Shown: positions 23,484 through 34,407 of the stretch, piece by piece
How positions within the stretch are numbered: the first letter of the stretch is position 1
Layout: each line of letters starts with the position of its first letter
Assembly: GCA_021397835.1 (NCBI GenBank)
Contig: JAJFZO010000094.1
Span: forward strand, 8,408,001 to 8,472,000
DNA: 64,000 nucleotides
Direction: 5' to 3'
Origin: Moringa oleifera
Lineage: Eukaryota; Streptophyta; Magnoliopsida; Brassicales; Moringaceae
Program-made: the position numbers and the translations under genes
The notes under the pieces: model-generated
Databases searched by the model: none
The model's input: only the letters and a program-made list of their open reading frames with translations
Told to the model about the DNA's origin: nothing

Positions 23484-23696
23484 ATGTCGGATTGGGGGCC
23501 GGTGTTTGTGGCAGTGGTGCTGTTCATACTGTTGACGCCTGGTTTGCTGATTCAGATTCCGGGGAAAGGTCGATTCGTTGAGTTTGGCAACTTCCAGACC
23601 AGTGGAATCTCCATACTGGTTCATTCGATCCTTTACTTTGCTATAATTTGTATCTTCTTGCTTGCTGTCGGGGTCCACATGTACATTGGCTCGTAG
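23484..23696 (+). CDS. DUF3339 small membrane protein, copy 1 of 5
   Basis: A single exon encodes 70 residues of the plant-specific DUF3339 family (PF11820), of unknown function. The family pattern is complete: the start MSDWGPVFVAVVLFILLTPG forms the first membrane helix, then LLIQIPGKGRFVEFGN with Gln-(L/I)-PG and EFGN, TSGISILVHS, and a second helix ending GVHMYIGS. Two membrane spans with a short polar linker are predicted. The ATG is fixed by the family's M-x-DWGPV start. It is tail-to-tail with copy 2. Confidence 0.93.
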   Translation: MSDWGPVFVAVVLFILLTPGLLIQIPGKGRFVEFGNFQTSGISILVHSILYFAIICIFLLAVGVHMYIGS

Positions 23697-25124
23697 CCTG
23701 CAATCACTCACCCATCTGTACTAAAGACTGTTAAGAGAGTTTCTAAGTGTGTGGATCAAATGGTATGTGATTCAAATGTTGTGTGCTACTGCTGTCTCTT
23801 TACCTTCTGTGAATGAAATCTGTGATAATTGTAAACATTTTGGTGATAAAGCTGATTCTGGTTCTTTATTACTGTATGCACCAGATCTGAATTTCCATGC
23901 CAATTTGGTTTCTTATCAACAGGGTACTACCTTTAAAATTCAGGTTCTTGTGGAGATGCTCTTCCATTATTTACCTCTGCCTATCTTTCCAATAATCTTT
24001 CCCAATAGATTTTGATTGCCTCGGAATCATTTCATTTGTGTTGCCTGATAACAAAATCGAACTTTAAACAACTTATCAAGATATACACTTTAGTTAGGCT
24101 AGATTTCATCATTGATAGTTGCACAAGGCTATTATCTTGGAGGATCTCATGAATGTATGAATGTTCATACTGTCATTGGCATAAATAAAGAGCAGGCAAA
24201 TTTGGGTGTCTCCTGGTGATTAACAAATTGATCACCAGCTCAGACTACGAGGAGAGGGACACAAAGAAGGTAACAGAAGCAGTCTAATGGAAAGCTTTCT
24301 TTTTAACATGATTGTGAACGCTGCACTTCGAAGCAGGGCTTACATCCAAGATTTTGGAAAATATCAAACCATTACTTCATTTAAAAACATCAAAAATATT
24401 TTTTGGTTACATGTCAGTGTGACGGATAATTATTGGGGTGATAAACCATTTTAGTGTATGGAAAATGAGTAAAGATATAGTGGGTAATGCAATGATATGA
24501 ATATGACGAAAGGGAGCTAATGTACAAGTCTGGATATGGTAGTTGAGGAGGATCAATTGTGTACTCTTATGCAAACATTTGATTCTCTATCAGATTGTTC
24601 TTCAAGATCAGACCAAAGTTTCACAGAGAGCTGAAAGCTGGAACCAGGAGACTCCATGTCCATGGAGCTGCAGCTTTAGGACAATTCTTGTTAACAGCAA
24701 CCTCCATATCAGATAGATAAATAGTTGCAGTGCAAGACAAATACCCTTTTGACAGACATACTCTACCTAGGATAAATGTTCTGTCTGTGTGAGGCTGAGA
24801 TTTCAATTGGATATAATCTTTTGCTTGTTTTGTTGTGAGAATCAACTAAAGGTATCCCTAATTGAATACCCTTCTGATGCTTTGGTTCCTGAATGTTTGT
24901 GTTTGAAGTTGATAAATGAAAGAAGCTCTGCTAACATTTAGAGTATGTAGCAAATTAACTATATCTTACATGGAAATGAGAAAAAGCTTATCTCATTTCT
25001 TAGTTCTTCCAACATGAGTTGCTTCATAATAAAGCAGCAAGAACAAAAGCCTTAACTGAGATTCTTCCAGTGAAGACTAAGACGTTATCATTCTTACAAA
25101 TGCCAAAAAGAGTTTTTTTGATGG
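23697..25124. other. Intergenic between DUF3339 copies 1 and 2 (convergent)
   Basis: This 1.4-kb AT-rich stretch holds the two facing 3' UTRs. No gene, RNA or mobile element is recognisable. Confidence 0.5.
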
Positions 25125-25331
25125 CTAGGCATAGAGATGGATGTGAAGAACAACAAGAAGCAGAATAATAAACAAGCAGTAGAGAACAGTATGTACAAAA
25201 ATCGCAGCCACACTTGTCTTCATGTTCATGAAATCAATCGGTCTCTGCTTTCCAGGGATCTGAAAGATCAACCCTGGAGACAGGAAGGCAAACAGGGCAG
25301 CAGCTATCAGGGGAGCAGCCCAATCATTCAT
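25125..25331 (-). CDS. DUF3339 small membrane protein, copy 2 of 5, divergent
   Basis: A single minus-strand exon encodes 68 residues. The start MNDWAAPLIAAALFAFLSPG is chosen to fit the family; the frame is open upstream, but only a GTG lies there. The second half, QIPGKQRPIDFMNMKTS then FVHTVLY and a hydrophobic helix ending HIHLYA, follows the family pattern. It is the most divergent copy of the five: the usual DWGPV is DWAAP, EFGNM is DFMNM, and the Thr-Ser-Gly triplet has lost its Gly. It could be a specialised or relaxed paralogue; the frame is fully intact. Confidence 0.85.
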   Translation of the reverse strand: MNDWAAPLIAAALFAFLSPGLIFQIPGKQRPIDFMNMKTSVAAIFVHTVLYCLFIILLLVVLHIHLYA

Positions 25332-26134
25332 TCCAAAGCCTTCAAAAATGATCTCCCAACCCTCCACTTTTCAGCTCCTGGACACTCACGCACCAAACAG
25401 AAGCACTAGACGAAGAAGAAGAAGAAGAATGAACGAAGCATATAAAAGAAAGCTATGGAGGCCGACATCATTTAAGTGTTCAAAGTCCTCAAAATCAGGG
25501 AATACGAATCCTATAAAGCAATGAACCTGACTAATCAATCAACAACTTTATATTTTTCTTTTTTGGGTACTTTCTGTAGGATGAGGCCTACTAGAGCATA
25601 ATTTTCTGTAGATTTCAATTCCAATGGCACTAAAAGTGGGTCATGCTGCATAATATATGCTCCCAAGATTTCCAAGTACCCATTTATCCGCGTTGTGTTT
25701 GTGGCTAATGCTTCATCACCACCTACCCACTTGTAGTACTAATGCTCTGATTACATGACTGACGGGTATGGACCGTCCCCTCCCCCCACCAACACACACA
25801 CAAGAAAAAAAAAAGGGTAAAGATGTAATTGCGGCATGAGGGTGCTGGCTCATCAATTTTTATGACACCTTGTGAATAGGACTTACCAGTGAGTGAGTCA
25901 CCGTCTTTCTTGTGCTTAACAAAAGCTGTCCCAAATCCTAAGCTATCACTTTCCCAGTCGAAAGTTCAAGACCCCATCGCTTCTATCATCACTCGAGTAC
26001 CACTGCGTTGCCCCCAAGCTACAGTTCTTCTCATTTTTTCCTTCTTCTTCGTGTCTGTTTCTGCTGCGATATTTTTGCTCAAAAAAGCAGTGGATTGCCA
26101 ATCTTTTTGATTCTACGGAGAGTGTTTAGCGGAA
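25332..26134. other. Shared upstream region of DUF3339 copies 2 and 3 (divergent)
   Basis: About 800 bases separate the two start codons and must contain both promoters. Several C-rich and A-rich short tracts occur near 25780-25820. No other feature is recognised. Confidence 0.5.
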
Positions 26135-26344
26135 ATGGCGGACTGGGCGCCTGTGTTGATCGGGGTGGTGCTGTTCGTGTTGCTGTCACCGGGTCTTCTG
26201 TTTCAGCTACCGGGAAACCACCGGCAGCTGGAGTTCGGGAGCATGAAGACGAACGGGAAGGCCGTTGCTGTCCACACACTCCTCTTCTTCGCTATCTATG
26301 CTGTCTTACTCTTGGCCGTCCACGTCCACATCTACACTGGCTGA
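26135..26344 (+). CDS. DUF3339 small membrane protein, copy 3 of 5
   Basis: A single exon encodes 69 residues. MADWAPVLIGVVLFVLLSPG is the first helix, followed by LLFQLPGNHRQLEFGSMKTN, AVAVHTLLFF and a second helix ending VHVHIYTG. It is GC-rich relative to the neighbourhood. The family Gly of TSG is changed (TNGK). The start matches the family consensus. Confidence 0.92.
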   Translation: MADWAPVLIGVVLFVLLSPGLLFQLPGNHRQLEFGSMKTNGKAVAVHTLLFFAIYAVLLLAVHVHIYTG

Positions 26345-27242
26345 TCCTGTAAGCAGGTCCGAGATCTGTGTAATGCCTGGCCTATGTTTTCGTTCTTCGG
26401 TTTGCTTGTTGTAGTCTGGTCTGGTTACCAATTTCTCAGTTTTGCTGAACGTTTTTTCAATCAAATTTAGAATCACGGATCTTTGAATTCAAAAGAATTG
26501 CTCTTTTTATTTATTGGCTTCGTAGATTTCATTTAATTTGGCAAATCTGAGTTACATAAAGAATTGTGTAGTGGTCAGAGGGTGTGATTAGTAATTTGCT
26601 GATGTATAAATAGTTAAATACCCAACTTCAAGAACCGGAAGACACCACCTAATAACTTCTGAAATTGTGTACTTCTATTATTGTGATTGTTTAATTTGCA
26701 TTAAAATCAATGGTTATAACCCATTATTTGTTACATATACATATATATAAATCATTAGGAACTTTTTAATTTTATCTTATAGTTAATTAGAAACCTGACC
26801 CTTGTGAAGAAAGGTGCCAAGAGCTTTTTAGCAACTTAGAGAACAAATTAAGTGATAAGAAAAACAGCATGAGCAAGAATTTGGGGCAGTGATGATCCAC
26901 AATATGCAAAAGTGATCACTTGCAGAAACTTGAAAACAACTATCTTATGCAGCATCTTTAGATCGGAAAGATGAGTAAGAACTTTCATGTTTGTTGAAAT
27001 TAAAGGTGGTCTTAGTACAAGATAATCAGCGATGATTCTAGCGTTCTTTTTAAATAAAACAAGAAGGCAAACATGCAACAATTAACAAGCAGCCCATTAA
27101 TCACAGTTGGTTAAAAAAAGAAAGAGAAGATCAACATCTTGAGAAATGTAAAGCTTTAGTAAAAAAAATTGAGTACAAGTTGAAAGGAGAGAATTAAGCT
27201 ACCCATGTTGTGGGATGATGGAAGAAGAGCTGAGTTCTGATA
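26345..27242. other. Intergenic between DUF3339 copies 3 and 4 (convergent)
   Basis: Two facing 3' UTRs lie in AT-rich DNA. No other feature is recognised. Confidence 0.5.
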
Positions 27243-27455
27243 TCAATTGGCATGAATATGGATGCCAATAGCAATAATCAAGATGGTGAGTATGCAGAAG
27301 TATATGATGGCATGGACTAAGATAGCAATCCCACTCGTGCACATGTTGCCAAATTCCACCACCCGTGTCCTGGCTGGAAGCTGAAACAGCAATCCTGGAG
27401 ACAACAGGATGAATAGAACTACTGCAACCACAACAGGCCCCCAATCAGCACTCAT
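27243..27455 (-). CDS. DUF3339 small membrane protein, copy 4 of 5
   Basis: A single minus-strand exon encodes 70 residues. MSADWGPVVVAVVLFILLSP is followed by LLFQLPARTRVVEFGNMCTS, ILVHAIIYF and a second helix ending GIHIHAN. One extra residue precedes DWGPV, as in some family members. The Pro-Gly after Gln-Leu is Pro-Ala. It is tail-to-tail with copy 3 and head-to-head with copy 5. Confidence 0.93.
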   Translation of the reverse strand: MSADWGPVVVAVVLFILLSPGLLFQLPARTRVVEFGNMCTSGIAILVHAIIYFCILTILIIAIGIHIHAN

Positions 27456-28849
27456 CTCTCTGCTCCTCTACTTCTCTATTCCTCTGTTGCTCTGTTGTCT
27501 CAAAATGAAGGACTGAACAATCTGAAGCTTGTTTTGAAGGGCAAGTAGGAGATGAAAGTGATGCACATTGGTATTAAGTAGGAAGGGGTAACGGGGACAG
27601 ATTTTCTTGAAGACGAAGGAGACGGGGATATGCGAAACTTAGTGAGAAAGGACTGAGTGGGTTTAAAAGAGAGGCAAGGTATGTAATGGCGGTGGGGTTT
27701 GCTTTACAGAGATTGAAACACAGACCTCTTTTTTTTTTTTTTTTTTCCCATTAGCTTCTCATAACAGTCCAATCAATGGCTTCTTTTGGCTTGCTTTACA
27801 GGTTGACGAGGCCATAGCTTTATTAAAGATATCATAAAAAGAAAACAAAATGCAAAATCTAAATTCAAAAGCTAGTGCGTCCACAAAAGTTAGCCCAATC
27901 GATTAGCTAAATGCCTCCATTAAGTGAACGCGTGTACTATTATAACATAGACAACAATCCCCATGCATGAATATCAACAATTAGCTTCTAGCATAAAGGG
28001 CAGATAATGACAGCATTGTCAACATTGAATGCATATACTAAGCAAAAACGCCACCTTGAATAACGCCAAATCAGGATACAGAGAGGATGAAAATGCAACC
28101 TTCAAGGTCCAGCTGAGGCCCTCTGGGCCATGAAAGCAAGTAGGTTGGAGCTTGGACGAACATGAAGGGAGGCCTGGTTTCTGCCCTGGAGAGTGGGAGG
28201 ATCCATGACACTTAATGGGCTAAATCTCAAATTGGGCTGAACTTGATCGCAGCACAGCCTAGTATTATTCATGTCCAATTCATGTAAACGGGACCAGAAA
28301 TCAAACGAAATCAACTTTGTTCAACTCTGTCCACTGCAGATCAGCAAATGGAAGTTAAACCGAGACTTTTTCTTCTTTTCTTTTTTGCTTTCCTCTTCCC
28401 CATTTCCTTCTATTCAAGTCACCTTTCTAGATAGCAGAACAAAGTAGAGTGAAGGCAAGAATAACCAAGGGCTCATTCAGACTTTGCAAAGACAAGAAGA
28501 ACCAAGTGATCACTCAAAATAACAGCCGCCCAGAGAAAGGGAAGATGCCAAAGTATGCCGTCTAGGGGGTTTAAGCGGTCAAAGTAACGTGCAATCCAAT
28601 GGTGAGACGGATCTTTGCTTCACCCTTGAGATTTCTTTGTCCTCTTTCCTCGATTTTTATATTTCTCAAGCCAATCCTCTCCATCCCCTTCCTTGTCATG
28701 GTGGTTCAGTTTACCTGAATCCCACATCCTATCCGCCAACTCCCTCATCAATCTCTATCACTACTCTTCCCATATAACCTTTCAATATCAAAGCACCTCA
28801 TACAGAGAGAAGAAAGTAAAGAATATCAGTAGTCCAAGGAGGGTAAGGA
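27456..28849. other. Shared upstream region of DUF3339 copies 4 and 5 (divergent)
   Basis: These 1.4 kb contain both promoters. A poly-T tract occurs near 27727-27747 and a pyrimidine-rich block near 28370-28410. Open frames here have no recognisable content. Confidence 0.5.
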
Positions 28850-29059
28850 ATGGCAGATTGGGGGCCAGTGGTGATAGCTGTCGTGCTCTTCGTGTTGTTG
28901 ACACCAGGGCTGTTGTTCCAGCTGCCCGGCAAGAGCAGAGTGATCGAATTTGGGAACATGCAGACTAGTGGTGCCTCCATTTTCGTCCATACCATCATCT
29001 ATTTTGGGCTCATCACTATTTTCCTCATCGCAATTGGTGTTCATATCCACACTGGATGA
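28850..29059 (+). CDS. DUF3339 small membrane protein, copy 5 of 5
   Basis: A single exon encodes 69 residues and is the closest of the five to the family consensus: MADWGPVVIAVVLFVLLTPG, LLFQLPGKSRVIEFGNMQTS, then a second helix ending GVHIHTG. The start is fixed by the consensus. Confidence 0.94.
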   Translation: MADWGPVVIAVVLFVLLTPGLLFQLPGKSRVIEFGNMQTSGASIFVHTIIYFGLITIFLIAIGVHIHTG

Positions 29060-30859
29060 CATTACCTGTTCGTCTGCCTGGTGGCTGTAGATGATTGTCA
29101 ATCATCAATGGGCTGTTGCTCTGCAACATCAGTTCAAGTTCGATTTTAAATTTTCATAGAAGTATTGTTTTTGTTCATCTGAATCATTTTCTAGCTAAGC
29201 TTGTGATTGTGTCAACTACACGCATTGGTGGTGATATCTTTATTATGTTTAGCATTGTGACTAATTTATCTTGTACTTCTTGATGACGATGATCATTGGA
29301 GAAAACAAAAGAGACAACTACTTCACAGAATTTCCAGGGATTAAAAGAATAATCCTCAAAACATTATAGTTCTCTGGTTAAACAGCAGGCACTTGATGCA
29401 TAACACTGCAATACAACAATTGAACCTACCAAAATGTCTTATGTCAAGTTCCTAGCTCTTCTAATGCATAAAGTGAGAAGTTCAAATCAGGAGAATCAGG
29501 TAGGTTTCTGGTACTGCCTTCAATTCACAGTAGTAATATTAGGATCCTGATTTCTCTGCTCAAAAAAATAAAAATTACGATCATGATTTCGTATACAATG
29601 ACAGATCTAAAGATTCAAGGCACAGTGATCTATCTTTTAGGGTCCACTTGAGCAACCAGAAGAGCTTAGACAAACATCAAACAGCTATGCTGAAGAGAGA
29701 ATTCTCATGATAAAGTGACATGGAAAATATACATCAGAATTTACAATGGATGAGTAATCCACAGAAGACCAGCAAGAACAACAGAAAACCCAATCAAAGT
29801 TTAATCAAACATACACTGTTACTGAAATATATCTAACCTCATATCCTTTCTCCCATCCATTTCTCTCCAATTCATCTTATCGTGAGCCCGACTGCGAAAA
29901 AGGATTCGTAGAAATTATCAATTTACAACAATTCAAGCATAATCTGCACAAAGTTACCAATCAACAAAGAGAGCAAAAGACGCTCTCTCCATTGCTGGGC
30001 TTGAGCCCTCCTTGTTTCTTTTCTTTTCCTCTTCCTTTAAATTCTGTCGCGGAGATTTCAACCGTGGACAATCCAGATGAGATTTTATCTCGGCTTACAG
30101 AAATAGCTCACACAAGGTTTCCCGGGGAAACCGTGGGTGGGATTTCTGCCGTTCGGATTTGGGAATTTGAACAGAAAAAACGGGCCGGGTTTGGCAAATC
30201 TTATGGATAATCACATTGGTCCCACTGACTTCAACCAGTCCCATGATCATCAAGATCTTAAGCTCACTTTACATTTCATCGAAGGCCTCCAATTCGGTCC
30301 ACAACTCCTTTCCGTGTGCTTAAAACCACCGAATTAAAATGCCCCTCTCGCAGCTTTCATAAAACAACCAATAATTTTAATTGGGAATTGTTCTCTGGCA
30401 AGTTAGGCTTTAGTTGTCAGGCCCATGACCAATGGCTACCCTAAACCGTCCCTGACAATAAATTCCATCTATTTAGGAAAATGAATAAATATATTACTTT
30501 TTTAACTGTCAGGATTAACTCGAGATGGTTTTTTAATTCATTATACAAATAAAAATTTAATTAAATTTTATAGTAATTATTTTTAATTATCACATGTTCA
30601 TGTAATTTTAAAAAATATAAATCATAAGGCGCACACAAAATAAAATGATGAAATATGATAATTCATGTAGCATTCATTATAAGGATAAGTTTCATGCAGG
30701 AAATTACTCACAAACCATTAACAAGTCTCAATGATTTTGAGATATTGCAAGGAAGTTCAAAAAAAAAAAAAAAGGCTGAACCTTAAAAAGTCTCTGCACA
30801 AATAAACCTAATTAATTCATGGAGCTTAATTAGATTATATATATATAAACTAGTTGTCT
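29060..30859. other. Intergenic after the DUF3339 array
   Basis: These 1.8 kb hold the 3' flank of the last DUF3339 gene and that of the small basic-protein gene on the opposite strand. A stretch of more balanced composition at 29990-30210 contains a 72-codon open frame (with PDEILSRLTEIAHTRFPG) that has no recognisable family; I do not call it. AT-rich DNA follows to 30.85 kb. Confidence 0.45.
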
Positions 30860-31168
30860 CTACTGAGTTTCTTGACACTTGAGGGGCTCGAGGGTGCCGT
30901 GTTCAAGATTGAACCTCTCGCGAACAGAAGAGATGAAAGTGGAAGCCCTGATATCCACGCTGTCGTCGCCACCAGACACCATAAACGACACTTTCTGCTT
31001 CGGCTGGACGATGAACCCGACTGATGCAGCCGCCGGCGACGCCTGGCTGGGCTTCATGACCTTGCTGCTGTATTGCAGGGTGGGCGACGCAGCAGGCTTC
31101 GCTGCTCGGTAGAATGGCATGAACTTGCCCTTCATGAACCCTCCTCTGCGCTTGCGGTTTCCTTCCAT
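30860..31168 (-). CDS. Small basic protein, 102 aa, function unknown
   Basis: A single minus-strand exon encodes a 102-residue protein that I cannot assign to a named family. It starts MEGNRKRRGGFMKGKFMPFY and continues with a Ser/Ala/Pro-rich middle, then ASVGFIVQPKQKVSFMV, an acidic DDSVDI segment and STFISSVRERFNLE near the end. It has no signal peptide or membrane span; the Arg/Lys-rich start could act as a nuclear or RNA-binding patch. The GC content is far above the flanking DNA, which supports real coding. The ATG follows about 50 bases after a TATA box. The frame extends eight codons upstream only through a TTG. Confidence 0.75.
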   Translation of the reverse strand: MEGNRKRRGGFMKGKFMPFYRAAKPAASPTLQYSSKVMKPSQASPAAASVGFIVQPKQKVSFMVSGGDDSVDIRASTFISSVRERFNLEHGTLEPLKCQETQ

Positions 31169-31221
31169 GTCTTGATCACCTGATACCGCCAAGTGTTATC
31201 CCATTGAAGCACCGAGAGATG

Positions 31222-31233
31222 TCTATATATAAG
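31222..31233 (-). promoter_or_regulatory. Probable TATA box of the small basic-protein gene
   Basis: On the minus strand CTTATATATAGA lies about 55 bases before the ATG at 31168. Confidence 0.55.
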
Positions 31234-31355
31234 AAGAGCTGCATGCTTCGGTTGAGATAGGCATGGAACGCGTGGTGGTCCCTCACCTAAATATCTAAAA
31301 GCATACTCCTAGACTTTTAGTAAGACCATATATTCCAATTATTAGTTAAATAGAT

Positions 31356-31674
31356 ATTTTTAATTAATCAAATTAACTTTAAGAGATATGAAATTTAGAT
31401 ATTTAAATAATGGGTATCATCCATCTCACATCTACCAACTAAATGCAATAAAAATTTCGACACATTTTTTGATCTATAAAGCATTTTCTGATTCAAATTA
31501 TATCAATCTCGATGATTCGTGCAAATCAATATATCAAGATTAGAATCGTATTATGATCTACTTATCTCACATCTTTATCAAGTAAATATATAATTAATAT
31601 AGATTTCGATATGTTTTTTAATTAATTTAATTAACTTTATAAGATACCAAGTTTGGATATTTAAATAATGGGTA
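31356..31674. repeat. Interleaved imperfect direct repeats
   Basis: About 63 bases at 31356-31418, ending GATATTTAAATAATGGGTAT as its most conserved part, recur imperfectly at 31611-31674. A second pair (ATCTCACATCT followed by an AT-rich stretch and a TTTCGA word) occurs at about 31424 and 31564. The pattern suggests successive local duplications. Confidence 0.6.
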
Positions 31675-32691
31675 TGCTTTAGAAATCTAATCATATGGGC
31701 AAATGAAATCGAGCTCTCATCTTGTATAGTTTATGCATATATACATTGATTATTAACTGATAGGCTGGGCAAAGGAATAGAAGAGGTATAGAAATTAAGT
31801 GAGTGGCCACATCAGTTAGGCAGCACAATGGATCGTATTAATTATTAGTATAATCATAGTTATAATCATGCAGAATATGTCTCCTTACTCCATGATTTGT
31901 TCTTGTTAAGACTTTGGAGACACCAAATGTACACATCAATTCATATAATTCTAGAGTCCTTCTTAGGGCATGAGCCCCCTAGTTCGAAGGGACACATCAT
32001 CTCGAAATTGGGTATAAGTAGGAATAAATTTAGGTATAGGAGAATATAATAATACATGAACATCACCTTGGTCCTATCAATTATTTCGATGGAACATGAA
32101 CCTAGGGTTGTGAACATAATTTGGCATATAGATTCAATGAAATAATAAATTATTTTTTATTAAATAAGTTTTTAGTTTTGATATATCTATTTAATCAAAT
32201 AATAATCGAAACTTTATTTTAAATTAGTTAAAAAATCAAAATCTAATTTATTAGTGCTAATATCATGGCATTGGATCGAAACGATCAATTATTACAGTCG
32301 GAGAAAGTGATATTAGGGAATATGGGTATTTACATTGGATAAGAATAGAGTCTTTTTCTAAGCATATTCGAGTGATAATAATAGAAGAAAATCCTTTTGG
32401 TAAAAAGCGACATTATTTGAACTTTCAATTAAGCTACCCTTTAAGGATACAACAGTACTAAAGGGTACTACAGTACTAGTGGTAGCCCGTGTTGGTGGTA
32501 GGGCAAATTGGGTTAATTTGCTTTACTTGGACATGAACAACACAGTGTAACGCGTTTGAACCATTTAGGGATAAGATATTCTGCCTCATGGACAAGTCGC
32601 TCCAACGCTACAATACGTACAAGTGGGGATTTGCTTTGATTCCTCAGCTTTTCTGGTATTGTATTTTCAACTATTGAGATGAGATGATTTT

Positions 32692-32694
<3 letters not shown>

Positions 32695-32729
<35 letters not shown>
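32695..32729. repeat. Dinucleotide microsatellite (AT)n
   Basis: Thirty-five bases of uninterrupted alternating A and T lie in intergenic DNA. Confidence 0.9.
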
Positions 32730-32732
<3 letters not shown>

Positions 32733-34212
32733 TTAATCATAGCATAATATAGATATTATTTTTTCTTTTTTTTTTAGGGTGTGAAAGAGTTGGTCATCTG
32801 GGCATGATTTTAGTCATAGATTTGGTTTTGGTGGGGGAAGAGAGAATATTATAGTGGTCCAAAAGTGCAATTGCTTTTTCATCCAATTTCCTAGATTTTA
32901 TCGGATTGATAGCATAGGATGTGGATCAACGTGTATCTCATCTTACTCACCAATTAACTAAATTTACTCAAACCAACTTGCTTCATAGTTTCAATCAGTC
33001 AAAAGAATCCAAATCACTAGGAATCAATTCAACAAAAACAAATAAAAATAAAAGATTACAATCGTCCAAAGATTTTTATCAAATTTTATTGGGAGAATTC
33101 AAAATTCATGCTGGTAAGACCGACTTCTTTTCAAATTGGTGGTTCAATTGCTTTCTTTTTGAAAAAAAAAAAAAAAAAGAAAAATCAACTAGGATGGATC
33201 TACATTTGGGTTTCCGGGCCGGTCTTGACCCCATTTTGGGACCATTTAGAAGGAACAGTATTAAGCCCATACTGATGGGGCAAATGTTCTTCATGAACTC
33301 CAGTTTTAGTTGGGCTGACACTGTTTCTATAAGGTGATCTTTGCATACATGCACCAATGGCCAGGGATTGATCAAATAACTTATATTTTAAAATAATATT
33401 ACAAAAATAAATATAAATATTTAGAGTAAATATCTCATAAAATTTTAATGTTTATCTTATATTATCAAAAAAAAATTATATTTAAAAAATAATAAATTAA
33501 ACTTTGATATATCAATTTGGTCCAAATTAAACTTTAGCTCAAATTATTATGAAAAATCAAAGATAATTTGATCATTCATTCTATGTCATGTTTATTCTTC
33601 GTACTTAAACAAATTTTCAATACAATATCTATTTTTATAAATTTTTTATATTTTTAATAATATAAATTTAAAATAATATATTTTTAATATTTAAGAATCT
33701 TTGAAACTATTTGTAATGGTAGCTTTAATTATATATATTTTTTTCCATATCTGAAAAATTTCAAATAAGAATTCATATATGATCTTCAATTTAAATATCT
33801 CTATTTTTTAATTATTTAATAAAATTCAATTTAAACAAAAATGATACATCAAATGTTCAATTTATAATTTTAAATATTAAAATTTAATTAATAATATAAA
33901 ATAAATACTAAATTTTTATAAAATAATTATTTAAATGTTTAATTTATTTTGTTAGTATGGGGAACTTTTTAATTAACTTGGCAATTGGATCCGAAATCAT
34001 GATGCTGGCATGACACCAATGCTGATGAAAATGGGGGGGGACCCTTACATTAATTTTCCGAGAGAGATGTATAATCTTAACAACGTTAGGTGCTGTAATT
34101 AAACTTAAAATGAAAATGGAACTTCTAAATCATATCAACCGGCTGTCACATTATTCCTAAATAAACATTATATTATATTCTCCAATTTACCACGCATCTC
34201 TCCCTCCTTCCC

Positions 34213-34220
34213 TATATAAA
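34213..34220 (+). promoter_or_regulatory. Probable TATA box of MIR171
   Basis: CCTATATAAAGAG is a near-ideal plant TATA box about 210 bases before the star strand of the miR171 hairpin. It is followed by a pyrimidine-rich leader (CTTCACCGCTAGC) typical of a Pol II start. Confidence 0.65.
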
Positions 34221-34312
34221 GAGCCTCTCACCGTCTTCACCGCTAGCTAGCCACTCCTTCCAGCCATCCTCCTCTTTTAATCATCGCTTACGCAGTCAGT
34301 TCTTTCCAACTG

Positions 34313-34366
34313 ATGCCAATGGAGCTAGCTAGGGTTTATGATTCATGCAAGCATATGGATGCATGA
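34313..34366 (+). CDS. Candidate miPEP: first ORF of pri-miR171, 17 aa
   Basis: This is the first ATG downstream of the inferred transcription start, and it opens a complete 17-codon frame, MPMELARVYDSCKHMDA, ending TGA before the hairpin. Plant pri-miRNAs can encode short regulatory peptides from their first ORF, and miR171 is one family where this has been reported. Nothing in the sequence proves translation, and such peptides are poorly conserved, so this remains a candidate. Confidence 0.3.
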   Translation: MPMELARVYDSCKHMDA

Positions 34367-34407
34367 ATGCCTTTTCACGTTAATTTTTTCATTTTCATGT
34401 GTTTTCC

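Larger units (their letters stand above)
31234..34200. other. Intergenic, 3 kb, AT-rich
   Basis: This stretch contains interleaved direct repeats (31356-31674), an (AT)n tract at 32695-32729, poly-A near 33163, and a strongly AT-rich block at 33380-33960. Short open frames lack motifs. The last few hundred bases form the MIR171 promoter. Confidence 0.5.

Noticed and set aside
29992..30210. A 72-codon plus-strand open frame containing PDEILSRLTEIAHTRFPG
   Set aside because: It lies between convergent 3' flanks, has no recognisable domain, and a splice-consistent extension was not found.
33106..33375. Overlapping open frames on both strands around a poly-A tract
   Set aside because: Low-complexity runs dominate and neither strand shows a domain, a start context or splice sites.
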